NCBI RefSeq assembly: GCF_034008635.1
Contig: NZ_CP125378.1
Location: forward strand, 1,726,001-1,790,000
Source: Pseudomonas sp. P8_229
GTDB lineage: Bacteria; Pseudomonadota; Gammaproteobacteria; Pseudomonadales; Pseudomonadaceae
Length of the DNA: 64,000 nt
Direction of reading: 5' to 3'
Position numbers and translations under genes: made by a program
Shown: positions 36,141 through 45,573 of the stretch, one piece after another
Numbering within the stretch: the first letter of the stretch is position 1
Layout: every line of letters starts with the position of its first letter
The notes under the pieces: model-generated
The model's input: the letters and a program-made list of their open reading frames with translations, nothing else
What the model was told of the DNA's origin: nothing
Database searches by the model: none

Positions 36141-36254
36141 GCGCCATTATCGTCACTGGCATTACGCGTCTGTTTTGTTATCTTGCCGCCATCGTCAGCG
36201 TTCACTTCGGGCGTGCGTTGATTTCAGGTTTCGAAGGTTTAAGGAAAGGATCGA

Positions 36255-36995
36255 ATGGAGTTTCTGCGTTTTCTGGCGTTTGTCGCGGCCTGGGGTTTCA
36301 TGTGGCGCTGGGTGGTGAAGAACCGCGGTAGCTGGAATATTTTCTACGGCAACCTCGTTGGCGCGGCGGGTGGTTTTATTGTGGCGATGGTGGTGCTGTC
36401 AATCACGCTGTCGTTGTTTCCATCGGCGCTGACGCAAACACAAAGCAGCGAGACACAGCGCGCTGCGGCGGCACTCATGCCTGAGCTGGAACGGTCAATG
36501 CAGCCTACACCTGTGATCGCATCCACCCCTGCCGAGTCCGACAACCTTGCGACCTATGTCGCCAGCGAACCACAGAACGAGCCATCTCCACCCGAGTCCG
36601 CACTTCTGCCGAACTACAGCAAGCGCCTGCCCACCTCACTGCTGGAGAAGGACTTCAAGGACAACGCGCATAACGACTTTACCGTTTCGCGCCGATTGGC
36701 CGGCACGCATCCGAACGCGGACAAATCCATGATGGCGTTCATGATTTGCGAACCCTTCATCAAGAGTGCCATGCGCTTTTCAGCGTCGACAGCGATTGCC
36801 AGTGCCAAGAGCGCGAGCAGCCAACGATTCAAGGATCAGACCTATACCATCAGCAGCACCGTCAGCGCTCGCAACATGTTGGGCGACGATGTCAGCTACG
36901 GTTTCGACTGTTCAGTTCAACAAGTGGACGGCAAAGATACTGACAAGGCCGCATGGCGACTGCTCGATCTGAAACTGAAGAAGATCGAGTCTTAA
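36255..36995 (+). CDS. Membrane-anchored hypothetical protein, 246 aa
   Basis: N-terminal two-TM module (FLAFVAAWGFMWRWVVKNRG then NLVGAAGGFIVAMVVLSITL) shared with the preceding protein, a Pro/Ser/Glu-rich linker (about 75-130) and a soluble C-terminal domain (about 150-246) with HPNADKSMMAFMICEPFIKS and a Cys pair, probably periplasmic or cytoplasmic depending on topology. Start at 36255 has AAGGA upstream. Family not recognised. Confidence 0.68.
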   Translation: MEFLRFLAFVAAWGFMWRWVVKNRGSWNIFYGNLVGAAGGFIVAMVVLSITLSLFPSALTQTQSSETQRAAAALMPELERSMQPTPVIASTPAESDNLATYVASEPQNEPSPPESALLPNYSKRLPTSLLEKDFKDNAHNDFTVSRRLAGTHPNADKSMMAFMICEPFIKSAMRFSASTAIASAKSASSQRFKDQTYTISSTVSARNMLGDDVSYGFDCSVQQVDGKDTDKAAWRLLDLKLKKIES

Positions 36996-37067
36996 GCCTC
37001 GTTTAAGGGTTCAAGGCGCCGGCTGCGCTATCATCGCCAGCCTGTGCGCCTTGAGCTTTGCCCCTGA

Positions 37068-38987
37068 ATGTCCCCGATACCTGCTGACCTGAACCCGCTG
37101 CCTCCCGTTTTGGCCGGCCCGCTGCTGCGCCGACTGGAACCAACGCGAGTGGTGCTGTGGCTGGTCGGTACGCGTCAACTGTCGCTGACCTTGCGCCTGC
37201 AAGGCGTAGGAGACATCCCTCTCGATGCCGGGAAATGCTCGGTCATTCCTGTAGGCAGCCAAGCGTTCATCCATCTGATCGACGTGGCCCTCGACAGCGC
37301 CCTGCCCTGCGACACCGTTGTAAGCTACGACTTGCTGATCGATGGCCAGCAGCAGATCGCCGACTGGGCGCCACATCTGTTGTATGGCGATGCCCCCAGT
37401 CCCAACCTTGTCGTGCGCTCGCGAATCGATCAATTGCTCCACGGTTCCTGCCGCAAGCCCCATCATCCGGCAGCGGATGGCTTGCTCTGTGTCGATCAGT
37501 TGCTGGCGGTAGAAGCCGATCCGCAGCAACGCCCGGCACTGCTGATGATGAGCGGCGACCAGATCTACGCCGATGACGTCGCCGGGCCGATGCTGCGAGC
37601 CATTCATAGTTTGATCGAACGCCTCGGCCTGTTCGACGAACACCTCGACGGTGCCGTGGTCAGCGACAGCGCAAAACTCTACGAACACCCCGCCAGCTAC
37701 TACCATCGCGCGGATTTATTACCGGCGCTGGAGAGCAACGAGACATTACGCGAGCGATTTTTCGGCGGCGCGCGCAAGCCGATTTTCACCAGCAGCAGCG
37801 CCGACAATCACCTGGTGACCTTCGCCGAAGTCATGGCGATGTATTTGTTGGTCTGGTCGCCGGTTGCGTGGACGTTGATCAGTCCGACAGCGCCATCGCT
37901 GACGCCTGAACGCTTGAAGCGCTACACCGTCGAACAAACCCGCATCGATGGTTTCAAGGCCGGTTTGGGCAATGTCGCCCGGGCGTTGGCGCACCTGCCG
38001 AGCCTGATGATTTTCGACGATCACGACATCACCGATGACTGGAATCTTTCCGCGCAGTGGGAGGAAACCGCCTATGGGCATCCGTTCTCCAAACGCATTA
38101 TCGGCAACGCCTTGATCGCTTACATGCTGTGCCAGGGCTGGGGCAACAATCCGGATGCGTTCAAGGATGTGCTGGAGAACACCCGACGCCTGAGCGCCAG
38201 CGGCGATGATCGCTATCTCGACAGCCCGGTACAGGACGCTCTGATCGATGACTTGCTGCGCTTTCAGCATTGGCATTTTGTGTTGCCAAGCAGCCCTGCG
38301 CTGGTGGTGCTGGACACCCGCACCCGGCGCTGGCGCAGCGAGATGGCGCTCAAGCAACCGTCGGGGCTTCTCGATTGGGAGGCGTTGAGCGAACTGCAAC
38401 AGGAACTGCTCGATCACCCGTCGGCGATCATCGTTTCTCCGGCGCCGATCTTCGGCGTGAAGCTGATCGAAACCGTGCAGAAGGTTTTCAGCTGGTGCGG
38501 TTATCCGCTGCTGGTCGACGCGGAAAACTGGATGGCCCATCGCGGCGCCGCGCAGGTGATCCTGAACATTTTCCGACACACCCGCACACCCGGGAACTAC
38601 GTGGTGCTGTCCGGCGATGTGCATTATTCCTTCGTCTACGAAGTGCTGATCCGACACCGCAAGGCCGGCCCACGGATCTGGCAGATCACCAGCAGCGGGA
38701 TCAAGAACGAGTTCCCGAAAACCCTGCTGGAATGGTTCGACCGCCTCAACCGCTGGCTCTACTCGCCGCGCTCGCCACTCAACTGGCTCACCAAACGCCG
38801 GCGCATGCGCATCGTGCCGTACACCCCGGAGCATGCCGAAGCCGGTGAGCGGCTGTGGAATTCAGCGGGGATTGGTCAGGTGTTTTTCAATGAGCACGGG
38901 CAGCCGAGCGAGATCATTCAGCACAATTCGAACGGGGCGGTGAAGACGCGGATGCTGGCGCCTGAGTTGGCGGATTATCCGGACTGA
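37068..38987 (+). CDS. PhoD-like metallophosphatase, 639 aa
   Basis: An alkaline-phosphatase-D-family phosphoesterase. Metal-binding motifs are LLMMSGDQIYADDV (about residue 155), MIFDDHDITDDWN (about 310) and VVLSGDVHYSFVYE (about 510). A fibronectin-like N-terminal domain (about 1-110, LLRRLEPTRVVLWLVG) precedes the catalytic part. Unlike PhoD it has no evident Tat signal, so it may be cytoplasmic. Substrate unknown. Confidence 0.82.
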   Translation: MSPIPADLNPLPPVLAGPLLRRLEPTRVVLWLVGTRQLSLTLRLQGVGDIPLDAGKCSVIPVGSQAFIHLIDVALDSALPCDTVVSYDLLIDGQQQIADWAPHLLYGDAPSPNLVVRSRIDQLLHGSCRKPHHPAADGLLCVDQLLAVEADPQQRPALLMMSGDQIYADDVAGPMLRAIHSLIERLGLFDEHLDGAVVSDSAKLYEHPASYYHRADLLPALESNETLRERFFGGARKPIFTSSSADNHLVTFAEVMAMYLLVWSPVAWTLISPTAPSLTPERLKRYTVEQTRIDGFKAGLGNVARALAHLPSLMIFDDHDITDDWNLSAQWEETAYGHPFSKRIIGNALIAYMLCQGWGNNPDAFKDVLENTRRLSASGDDRYLDSPVQDALIDDLLRFQHWHFVLPSSPALVVLDTRTRRWRSEMALKQPSGLLDWEALSELQQELLDHPSAIIVSPAPIFGVKLIETVQKVFSWCGYPLLVDAENWMAHRGAAQVILNIFRHTRTPGNYVVLSGDVHYSFVYEVLIRHRKAGPRIWQITSSGIKNEFPKTLLEWFDRLNRWLYSPRSPLNWLTKRRRMRIVPYTPEHAEAGERLWNSAGIGQVFFNEHGQPSEIIQHNSNGAVKTRMLAPELADYPD

Positions 38988-39004
38988 CACGACGCCTTTT
39001 TGAG

Positions 39005-39094
39005 TGTGGGAGCGGGCTTGCTCGCGAAAGCATCTTGTCAGTCGACATTGTTGCTGAATGATCAATTGCATTGGCGAGCAAGCCCGCTCCCGCA
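39005..39094. repeat. REP pair (inverted)
   Basis: TGTGGGAGCGGGCTTGCTCG and its inverted partner GGCGAGCAAGCCCGCTCCC separated by about 45 bases, between two convergent genes. Confidence 0.85.
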
Positions 39095-39113
39095 GGGGCG
39101 TATCGGTAGCTTG

Positions 39114-40286
39114 TCAGTGCGCGGCCAAGGCGCGAGCCACACCTCTGACAATCATCTCCACCTCCCGCTCATCAATCGTCAGCGGCGGCAGCAGCCGTAT
39201 CGTCTTGCCGCGCGTCACATTGATCAGCAACCCATGATCTCGCGCTGCAATCAACGTCAGATCACGGATCGGTTGCTTCAACTCGATGCCGATCATCAAG
39301 CCCTGCCCACGAATCGCCAACACGTCAGGATTGTCCGCCAGCTCGGCGCGCAGGCGGGTCAACAGGCGTTCGCCCTGCACCCGGACGTTCTCCAGCAACC
39401 CCTGTTCCTCGATGATTTCCAGCACCGTGCAGCCGACCCGGCAGGCCAGCGGATTACCGCCGAACGTACTGCCATGACTGCCGGGGGTAAACAGATTGGC
39501 CGCCCTGCCCCGCGCCAGGCAAGCGCCAATCGGTACGCCGTTGCCGAGGCCTTTGGCCAGGGTCATGACGTCCGGAACGATGCCTTCGTGCTGGAACGCA
39601 AACCACTGGCCGGTGCGGCCAATGCCGGTCTGGATTTCGTCGAGCATCAGCAGCCAGGCGTGCCGATTGCACAGTTCGCGCAAGGCTTTGAGGTAGCCGG
39701 GCGGCGCCAGTCGCACGCCGCTTTCGCCTTGAATCGGCTCGACCAGAATCGCCACGATGCGCTCGCCATGCTTTTGCTGCAGCTGATCCAGCGCCGTCAG
39801 ATCACCGAAGGGCACTTTGACAAAATCCCCCGGCAGATCATTGAACCCCAGCCGTACCGCAGGGCCATCACTGGCCGACAACGTCCCCAGCGTGCGGCCA
39901 TGAAACGCGTTGGCCATGACCACCACCAGCGGCTGTTCGATGCCTTTGCTCCAGCCGTACAAACGCGCCAGCTTCAGCGCGGTTTCGTTGGCCTCGGCGC
40001 CGGAGTTGTTGAAGAACGCCCGCTCCATTCCCGACAACTGCGTGAGTTTCTGCGCCAGCTGTTGCTGCCAGTCGATGCTGTACAGGTTGGAGGTGTGCAG
40101 CAACATTCCGGCCTGTTCGCTGATGGCGGCGACGATACGCGGATGTGAGTGCCCGACATTGGTCACCGCGACGCCCGCGACGGCATCCAGGTACTCACGA
40201 CCGGCCTGATCCCACAGGCGAGTGCCCAGGCCTCTGGTGAAACTCAGGGCCAGCGGTTGGTAGGTGTTCATCAGGGCGGCGGTCAT
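39114..40286 (-). CDS. Class III aminotransferase, acetylornithine-type (ArgD/AstC-like)
   Basis: A 390-residue PLP enzyme of the acetylornithine/ornithine aminotransferase group. Visible are the [18 protein letters not shown] segment, [15 protein letters not shown] with the cofactor Asp, and the PLP lysine in [17 protein letters not shown]. It probably acts in arginine, ornithine or polyamine metabolism, but substrate cannot be fixed from sequence. It is divergent from a LysR regulator 102 bases away, which may control it. Confidence 0.85.
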   Translation of the reverse strand: MTAALMNTYQPLALSFTRGLGTRLWDQAGREYLDAVAGVAVTNVGHSHPRIVAAISEQAGMLLHTSNLYSIDWQQQLAQKLTQLSGMERAFFNNSGAEANETALKLARLYGWSKGIEQPLVVVMANAFHGRTLGTLSASDGPAVRLGFNDLPGDFVKVPFGDLTALDQLQQKHGERIVAILVEPIQGESGVRLAPPGYLKALRELCNRHAWLLMLDEIQTGIGRTGQWFAFQHEGIVPDVMTLAKGLGNGVPIGACLARGRAANLFTPGSHGSTFGGNPLACRVGCTVLEIIEEQGLLENVRVQGERLLTRLRAELADNPDVLAIRGQGLMIGIELKQPIRDLTLIAARDHGLLINVTRGKTIRLLPPLTIDEREVEMIVRGVARALAAH

Positions 40287-40388
40287 GACTTCAAACTCCA
40301 GTGAAGGTCGGTGTGTTTGCAGTATGGTTAGCCACCAGAACTGGATAAACTCGGAAAAACTTCAATCATTTAAAAGCAGAGATTGACA

Positions 40389-41294
40389 ATGGACCTGTTG
40401 CAGGCGATGAGCGTGTACGTGAAGGTCGTGGAAGCCGGGAGCATGACGGCGGCCGCGTTGCAGTGCGAAATGTCCACGACCATGGTTGGCAATCATCTGC
40501 GCGCGCTGGAGCAACGGCTCGGTGTGCAGCTGCTGCAGCGCACCACTCGCCGGCAGCGGCTGACCGAGTTCGGCAGTGTTTACTATCAGCGCTGTCTGGA
40601 TGTATTGGGACTCGTGGCCGACTCCGAGCGCTTGGCCGAACAGGCCCTCGACGAGCCTCGCGGGCTGCTGCGCATCACCGCGCCGCTGACCTTTGGTGTC
40701 GAACGTCTGGCACCGGCGCTCAGCGAGTTTTCCCTGCAATACCCGCAGGTAAAAATGGATGTGGTGCTGACCAACCGCCGCCCGGATCTGCTGGAAAGTG
40801 GTCTCGACGTGGCGTTTCGGCTAGGGCATTTCGAGCAGTCGAACCTGATCGCCCGGCCGCTGATCGATTACACCCTGACCGTGTGCGCCTCCCCGGCCTA
40901 CGTCGCCCGACGCGGCATGCCGATCACCCCGCAAGACCTGCAACAACACGATTGCCTGTCGTTCGCCTACCCTGCCGGCGATGACTGGCAATCGGTGGAA
41001 AAACGCTGGCGCCTCAGCGGCCCGGACGGTGAGATTCTGGTGGATGTCAGCGGGCCAATGCTGATGAACACCTCCGCTGGCCTGCATCAGGCGGCACGCA
41101 CCGGCATGGGCATCGTGATGCTGCCCGATGCGCTGGTGGAACAAGACCTGCGCGATGGCAAACTGGTGACGGTGATCCCCGATTACCAGCCCCCGAGCCG
41201 CCCGTTGCATCTGCTTTACGCCCCGGATCGTTATCGCTTGCCAAAGCTGCGGCGCTTCGTCGAGTTTGCGATGCAGACGTGGGGCAGATCCTGA
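40389..41294 (+). CDS. LysR-family transcriptional regulator
   Basis: 301 residues, starting at ATG 40389 (a TTG two codons earlier is possible). N-terminal winged HTH (MDLLQAMSVYVKVVEAGSMT, then TTMVGNHLRALEQRLGVQLLQRTTR) and a C-terminal inducer-binding domain from about residue 90 (GLLRITAPLTFGVERLAP). Belongs to the CrgA/PecT-like LysR subgroup by this pattern. It is divergent from the aminotransferase, suggesting local regulation. Confidence 0.9.
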   Translation: MDLLQAMSVYVKVVEAGSMTAAALQCEMSTTMVGNHLRALEQRLGVQLLQRTTRRQRLTEFGSVYYQRCLDVLGLVADSERLAEQALDEPRGLLRITAPLTFGVERLAPALSEFSLQYPQVKMDVVLTNRRPDLLESGLDVAFRLGHFEQSNLIARPLIDYTLTVCASPAYVARRGMPITPQDLQQHDCLSFAYPAGDDWQSVEKRWRLSGPDGEILVDVSGPMLMNTSAGLHQAARTGMGIVMLPDALVEQDLRDGKLVTVIPDYQPPSRPLHLLYAPDRYRLPKLRRFVEFAMQTWGRS

Positions 41295-41348
41295 TCCGGA
41301 GGCTTTCGACTAAGCTCCCATGATCGCCGACAAGGACGCCGCCATCTG

Positions 41349-41753
41349 ATGAAAAACAACCTCACCGTACGCAATCTGTTGCCCGATGAAGTGGAGTCAG
41401 TGCGGCAGTTTCTTGGGCAACACGGCTGGGGCCATCGAACAGGCTCCAGCGACCACTTCGCCCAACTCATCGAAAACTCGCAACGTACTGCCGTCGCGCT
41501 GAGCGACGAGCAGATCATCGGTTTCGCCCGAGGCATCACCGACGGTTTGTCCAACGGTTATCTGTCGATGGTCGTGGTCGATGACCAGCATCGGCGCGCA
41601 GGCGTTGGCCGTGCGCTGGTCGAGCATGTCATGGGCGACAACTCCGACATCACCTGGGTGCTGCGCGCAGGTCGTGAAGGCGCGGAGGCGTTTTTTGCCA
41701 GTTTGGGGTTTGAAACATCGGTGATTGCCATGGAACGGCCGCGCTTGAAATAA
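41349..41753 (+). CDS. GNAT family N-acetyltransferase, 134 aa
   Basis: A single GNAT domain: the acetyl-CoA loop is VVDDQHRRAGVGRALVEHV (residues about 76-94), after beta strand GYLSMVVV; the C-terminal strand holds EAFFASLGFET. Substrate unknown. It follows the LysR gene by 54 bases on the same strand. Confidence 0.85.
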   Translation: MKNNLTVRNLLPDEVESVRQFLGQHGWGHRTGSSDHFAQLIENSQRTAVALSDEQIIGFARGITDGLSNGYLSMVVVDDQHRRAGVGRALVEHVMGDNSDITWVLRAGREGAEAFFASLGFETSVIAMERPRLK

Positions 41754-41811
41754 CCGGCGCCGACCATGGCAATCGCTATGCTTCATCTTCTCTTGCAAGC
41801 ACGGACGCCAA

Positions 41812-42330
41812 ATGATGCTAATCACTCTGCAAAACACCCCGTTGTGGGTTTATGCGGTTTTCCTGGTACTGGTTTATTTCGGGATCAAGGCTCGCACGCC
41901 CAGCCCCAAGAGCCGTTTAGCGATGCTGATCACGCCACCAGCGTTGATAGTCTGGTCTCTCTTTTCAATAAATCTGACGCTTGACCCGGCCCTGTCCCTC
42001 AGTTGCTGGATTGGCGCTCTGCTGCTGGGCGGCTTTGCGGCATGGCTAATGTTTTCGGCTCAAGACGTGACGCTTGATGATTCGCAAACAGGACTGATCT
42101 TGCCCGGCTCATGGAAGGTGCTGATGTTGTACCTGCTGTTTTTTGCCGTGAATTACTACTTTGGCTATCAGGACGACGTGCATCCAGAGCAAGCCTGCGC
42201 CCCGGATATGCTGCTGTTCAAAGCTGCAGCGTCAGGTTTCGTTTGTGGGTTGATTGGCACTCGTTCGCTGAAGTACTACCGGTTGCTGCGCTCGCTTCAG
42301 GCGCAACGCTCGGGAGTGAGCGCGCAATGA
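41812..42330 (+). CDS. DUF6622-like membrane protein, 172 aa
   Basis: Five TM segments are visible (about 8-25, 37-55, 63-80, 100-118, 138-155). The pattern LITLQNTPLWVYAVFLVLVY and GLIGTRSLKYYRLL resembles DUF6622, a family of unknown function. An alternative start lies one codon downstream. It converges with msrA, one base between the stops. Confidence 0.72.
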   Translation: MMLITLQNTPLWVYAVFLVLVYFGIKARTPSPKSRLAMLITPPALIVWSLFSINLTLDPALSLSCWIGALLLGGFAAWLMFSAQDVTLDDSQTGLILPGSWKVLMLYLLFFAVNYYFGYQDDVHPEQACAPDMLLFKAAASGFVCGLIGTRSLKYYRLLRSLQAQRSGVSAQ

Positions 42331-42331
42331 A

Positions 42332-43036
42332 TCAGGAGCCGTCTTTCACCAACACCGGTTTCTCCTGATAGCGCTGCGCAAACAACTGCTTCAACTGCGC
42401 GACCTTCGGCATGTCGTTGATCACGATGTACGGATAGCTCGGATGCTCGGTCAGGAAGTCCTGGTGATAGTCTTCCGCCGGGTAAAATCCGTTGTAGCTT
42501 TCCAGTTTGGTGACGATCGGTTTGCTGTAGGCATGCGCCGCATCGAGCTGGGTGATGTAGGCCTGCGCCACGCGTTGCTGGTCGGCGTTGACCGGGAACA
42601 GTGCCGAGCGGTATTGCGTGCCGCTGTCGGGGCCCTGGCGGTTGAGTTCGGTCGGGTTGTGGGCCACCGAGAAGTAGATCTGCAGCAGGCTGCCGTAGCT
42701 GACTTGCGTCGGGTCGAAGGTAACCTGCACCGACTCGGCATGGCCGGTGTCGCCTTCGCTGACCCGCTCGTATTGCGCGGTGTTCGCGGCACCGCCGGCG
42801 TAACCGGAGACGGCTTTCTGCACACCTTTTACGTGTTGAAAAACCCCTTGTACGCCCCAGAAACAACCACCGGCGAACACTGCAGTTTCACTGTGCGCCT
42901 GTGTGGTTTCGTCGAGGGCCGGCGGCGGAATGATCACCGCGTCCTCGGCCCCGAAAGAGAACGCCGAGCACTGGCCGATCACACCGGCCAGCGCGACAGC
43001 CAATAATCCACGCCGCCAGTTGTTTTGATTTTTCAT
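42332..43036 (-). CDS. msrA: Exported methionine-S-sulfoxide reductase MsrA
   Basis: Reduces the S epimer of methionine sulfoxide. The catalytic motif GCFWGVQGVF follows EFAVFAGG-like sequence (TAVFAGGCFWG). The ATG at 43036 has AGGAG upstream and gives 234 residues with a Sec signal (RRGLLAVALAGVIGQCSA), so unlike cytoplasmic MsrA it should act in the periplasm. It is the last gene of msrB-dipZ-msrA. Confidence 0.92.
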   Translation of the reverse strand: MKNQNNWRRGLLAVALAGVIGQCSAFSFGAEDAVIIPPPALDETTQAHSETAVFAGGCFWGVQGVFQHVKGVQKAVSGYAGGAANTAQYERVSEGDTGHAESVQVTFDPTQVSYGSLLQIYFSVAHNPTELNRQGPDSGTQYRSALFPVNADQQRVAQAYITQLDAAHAYSKPIVTKLESYNGFYPAEDYHQDFLTEHPSYPYIVINDMPKVAQLKQLFAQRYQEKPVLVKDGS

Positions 43037-43051
43037 GTTGCGCACTCCTGA

Positions 43052-44860
43052 TCAGCCGAAGGTGAAGGCGTAGGCCGATACGCCCGGGTCAAGAAATTCG
43101 ATGCTGAAGGTTCGATCCTTCACCGCATCGGTTTGCCGCACTAGCTGATACAAGCGCTGTTCGGTCACGCGACCGCTGCCATCCGGGGCGACATCGACGC
43201 CGTGCGCGTCACCCGGCGCCTGTCCGTCAATCGACACTTTGAAACGCACCGGTTTACCGTCCGCGCCCGGCCCCAGCACCAGGTGCAGATCACGGGCGTG
43301 GAAGCGGTAGACGATACGACTGGCCGGCGCGCTGGCGGTAGCGCGCTCGGCACCGACGGCCCATTGGCCGCCGAGGCTCCAGTCATTCAGGGTCAGGTTG
43401 GCGGGTGGGTTATAGGTCGCGACCTTGTCAGGCACCAGGCTGGTTTCCGGTACGAAATGTTCCGCCCGCTGGTAGCCGACATAGGTTTCCGGCGACAGCA
43501 CCTGATTCATGTCTGGCGCCTGTTGCACCCCTTGGGCGTCGGCGTTGATCAAGCCGTCGGCCACGGTTTTCGCCCCGGCCTCACGCAGCAACTGCTGGAT
43601 GACCCGCTCCGATTCGGCGTAGTCGCCTTCGCCAAAATGGTGGTAGCGAATGCGCCCCTGGGCGTCGGCAAAGTAATGCGCTGGCCAGTATTCGTTGTTG
43701 AAGGCGCGCCAGATCCTGTAGTCGTTATCGATCGCCACCGGGTAATTGATACCCAACTCTTTCATGGCTTTAGTGACGTTGCCCACGTCACGTTCGAAGG
43801 CGAATTCCGGCGCGTGCACGCCGATCACCACCAGGCCTTGATCGCGGTACTTTTCGGCCCAGGCTTTGACATACGGCAGCGTGCGCAGGCAGTTGATGCA
43901 GGAGTAGGTCCAGAAATCCACCAGCACCACTTTGCCTTTGAGTGCCTGGGCGTCCAGCGGTGGCGAGTTGAGCCATTGCACGGCGCCATTGAGCGGCGGC
44001 AACTGGCCTTCGACCGGCAGTGTTCCCGGCGCCTTGTCAGCGATTTTCATCGCGCTGCCCGTGGCCTTCATGCTGCCGTTTGCCGTGTCATCCGCTGCAG
44101 GAATCTGCGCCATCATCGTGCCGTTGCCCGCGGCAGATTTACCAGAGAGCTTGCCGACCAGCGCTTGTTCAATTCCGCCAGTGGACGCGGTCGACAGCCG
44201 TGCCAGCAGACCGGTATCCAGACCCAGTGCAATGGCTGCAACACCTACGAGCATTGCCGCGCCCAGCCCGCGCCGGATCCATTCACCAGTGCCGATCGAG
44301 CGCTTCATCAGCGCAAACACCTTACCGCCCAGCAACAACGCTGCCGCCAGTGAAGTCGCGGCGCCCGCCGCGTAGGCGAGCAACAACAGCGTGGTGGCGA
44401 TGCTTGCCCCTTGCAACGCGGCCCCGGTCAGAATCAAGCCGAGAATGGGCCCGGCGCACGGTGCCCAGAGCAATCCCGTGGCGACGCCGATCAGAAACGA
44501 CGCGCCGGGACGCGGTCGGTTGTCCTGCCCGGCGGCCTCGGACAAGCGGCTGCCGGCCGACACCAGCGGCCGGGTCAGGCGCTCGGCGAGGCGCGGCAGC
44601 AGCAGCGTCAGCCCGAACAGTGCAACGAACAGCAACGCGAGCCAGCGACCGTACTGATTGACTTGCACCACCCAACCGCCGCCCACTGCCGCCAGCGTGG
44701 CGACGAGGGCGAAGGTCAGCACCATCCCGGCCAATAGCGGCAAGCCACTCTTGATAAACGGCTGCCCGGTGCGAGCGAAGACAAAAGGCAGAACAGGCAG
44801 GATGCACGGACTGACGATCGTCAGCACACCGCCCAGATAAGCGAGAACCAAGAGCCACAT
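43052..44860 (-). CDS. dipZ: DipZ-type CcdA/thioredoxin fusion
   Basis: A 602-residue electron-transfer protein. N-terminal CcdA-like membrane domain (about 1-235; LAYLGGVLTIVSPCILPVLPF at the start, GLLWAPCAGPILGLIL for the second Cys), a linker, a periplasmic thioredoxin-like domain (about 280-430) with redox pair YSCINCLRTLP, and a C-terminal beta-rich domain (about 455-602). It would carry reducing power from cytoplasmic thioredoxin to the periplasm, recharging MsrA and MsrB encoded on both sides. Confidence 0.92.
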   Translation of the reverse strand: MWLLVLAYLGGVLTIVSPCILPVLPFVFARTGQPFIKSGLPLLAGMVLTFALVATLAAVGGGWVVQVNQYGRWLALLFVALFGLTLLLPRLAERLTRPLVSAGSRLSEAAGQDNRPRPGASFLIGVATGLLWAPCAGPILGLILTGAALQGASIATTLLLLAYAAGAATSLAAALLLGGKVFALMKRSIGTGEWIRRGLGAAMLVGVAAIALGLDTGLLARLSTASTGGIEQALVGKLSGKSAAGNGTMMAQIPAADDTANGSMKATGSAMKIADKAPGTLPVEGQLPPLNGAVQWLNSPPLDAQALKGKVVLVDFWTYSCINCLRTLPYVKAWAEKYRDQGLVVIGVHAPEFAFERDVGNVTKAMKELGINYPVAIDNDYRIWRAFNNEYWPAHYFADAQGRIRYHHFGEGDYAESERVIQQLLREAGAKTVADGLINADAQGVQQAPDMNQVLSPETYVGYQRAEHFVPETSLVPDKVATYNPPANLTLNDWSLGGQWAVGAERATASAPASRIVYRFHARDLHLVLGPGADGKPVRFKVSIDGQAPGDAHGVDVAPDGSGRVTEQRLYQLVRQTDAVKDRTFSIEFLDPGVSAYAFTFG

Positions 44861-44903
44861 GGTGTCGTCCTGTAGAAAGTGAAAATCGAATACGGGCCAT
44901 GGC

Positions 44904-45422
44904 TCATGCCGCCACGGGTTTGAACGTCATCGCCAGGCCATTCATGCAATAGCGCAGGCCGGTGGGCTTCGGACCGTCGTCGAAGACATGTCCCAGGTGC
45001 CCGCCGCAGCGCCGGCAGTGGACTTCATTGCGCGACATGCCGAAGGAACGGTCCTGACGCGTGGCCACTGCGTGCTCCAGCGGCGCCCAGAAACTCGGCC
45101 AGCCCGTGCGGCTGTCGAACTTGGTCGCCGACGAAAACAGCGCCAGCTCACAGCCCGCGCAGGCGAAAGTGCCACCGCGATGCTCATCGTTGAGCGGGCT
45201 GGTATAGGCCCTCTCAGTGCCTTCTTCACGCAGGATTGCGTACTGCTCGTCAGAGAGCAGTGCGTGCCATTCGCTGTCGCTGTGGGTGACCTCAAACACC
45301 GCATCGGCATGGGCCTGATCAATCAGCGCGGTGCCCGGGGACAATTTTGGCAATACACCCGCCACCAGGGCTGCAACCCCCAGCCCGCCACTCGCTACGA
45401 GAATCTGTCGCCGTGAAAACAT
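44904..45422 (-). CDS. msrB: Exported methionine-R-sulfoxide reductase MsrB
   Basis: Reduces the R epimer of methionine sulfoxide. Start at ATG 45422, preceded by GGAG, giving 172 residues. Zinc ligands are the two CxxC pairs CAGCELALF and CRRCGGHLGH; the catalytic Cys lies in LRYCMNGLAMTF. The N-terminus MFSRRQILVASGGLGVAAL looks like a twin-arginine signal, so it is probably exported. First gene of the msrB-dipZ-msrA operon. Confidence 0.92.
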   Translation of the reverse strand: MFSRRQILVASGGLGVAALVAGVLPKLSPGTALIDQAHADAVFEVTHSDSEWHALLSDEQYAILREEGTERAYTSPLNDEHRGGTFACAGCELALFSSATKFDSRTGWPSFWAPLEHAVATRQDRSFGMSRNEVHCRRCGGHLGHVFDDGPKPTGLRYCMNGLAMTFKPVAA

Positions 45423-45499
45423 GGCCATCTCCAAAAATTCCAGGTGCCTGTCATGGAACACAGCCTAGGCTTGGGTTGATCGCCAAATCCTCACGGGAA

Positions 45500-45519
45500 G
45501 TTAACGAATTCGTGATAAC
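45500..45519. promoter_or_regulatory. Palindrome between msrB and the response regulator
   Basis: GTTAACGAATTCGTGATAAC, an imperfect palindrome around ACGAATTCGT in the 151-base divergent intergenic region. Candidate operator; no direct evidence for the binding protein. Confidence 0.35.
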
Positions 45520-45573
45520 TCGCCCCGAGGAAAAGCCGCACAATGCGCTCACTGCGCCTAAGGATTGAGCTTG

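Noticed and set aside
37068-38987. Classical secreted PhoD
   Set aside because: The metal motifs are there but no Tat or Sec signal is visible, so I call it only PhoD-like.
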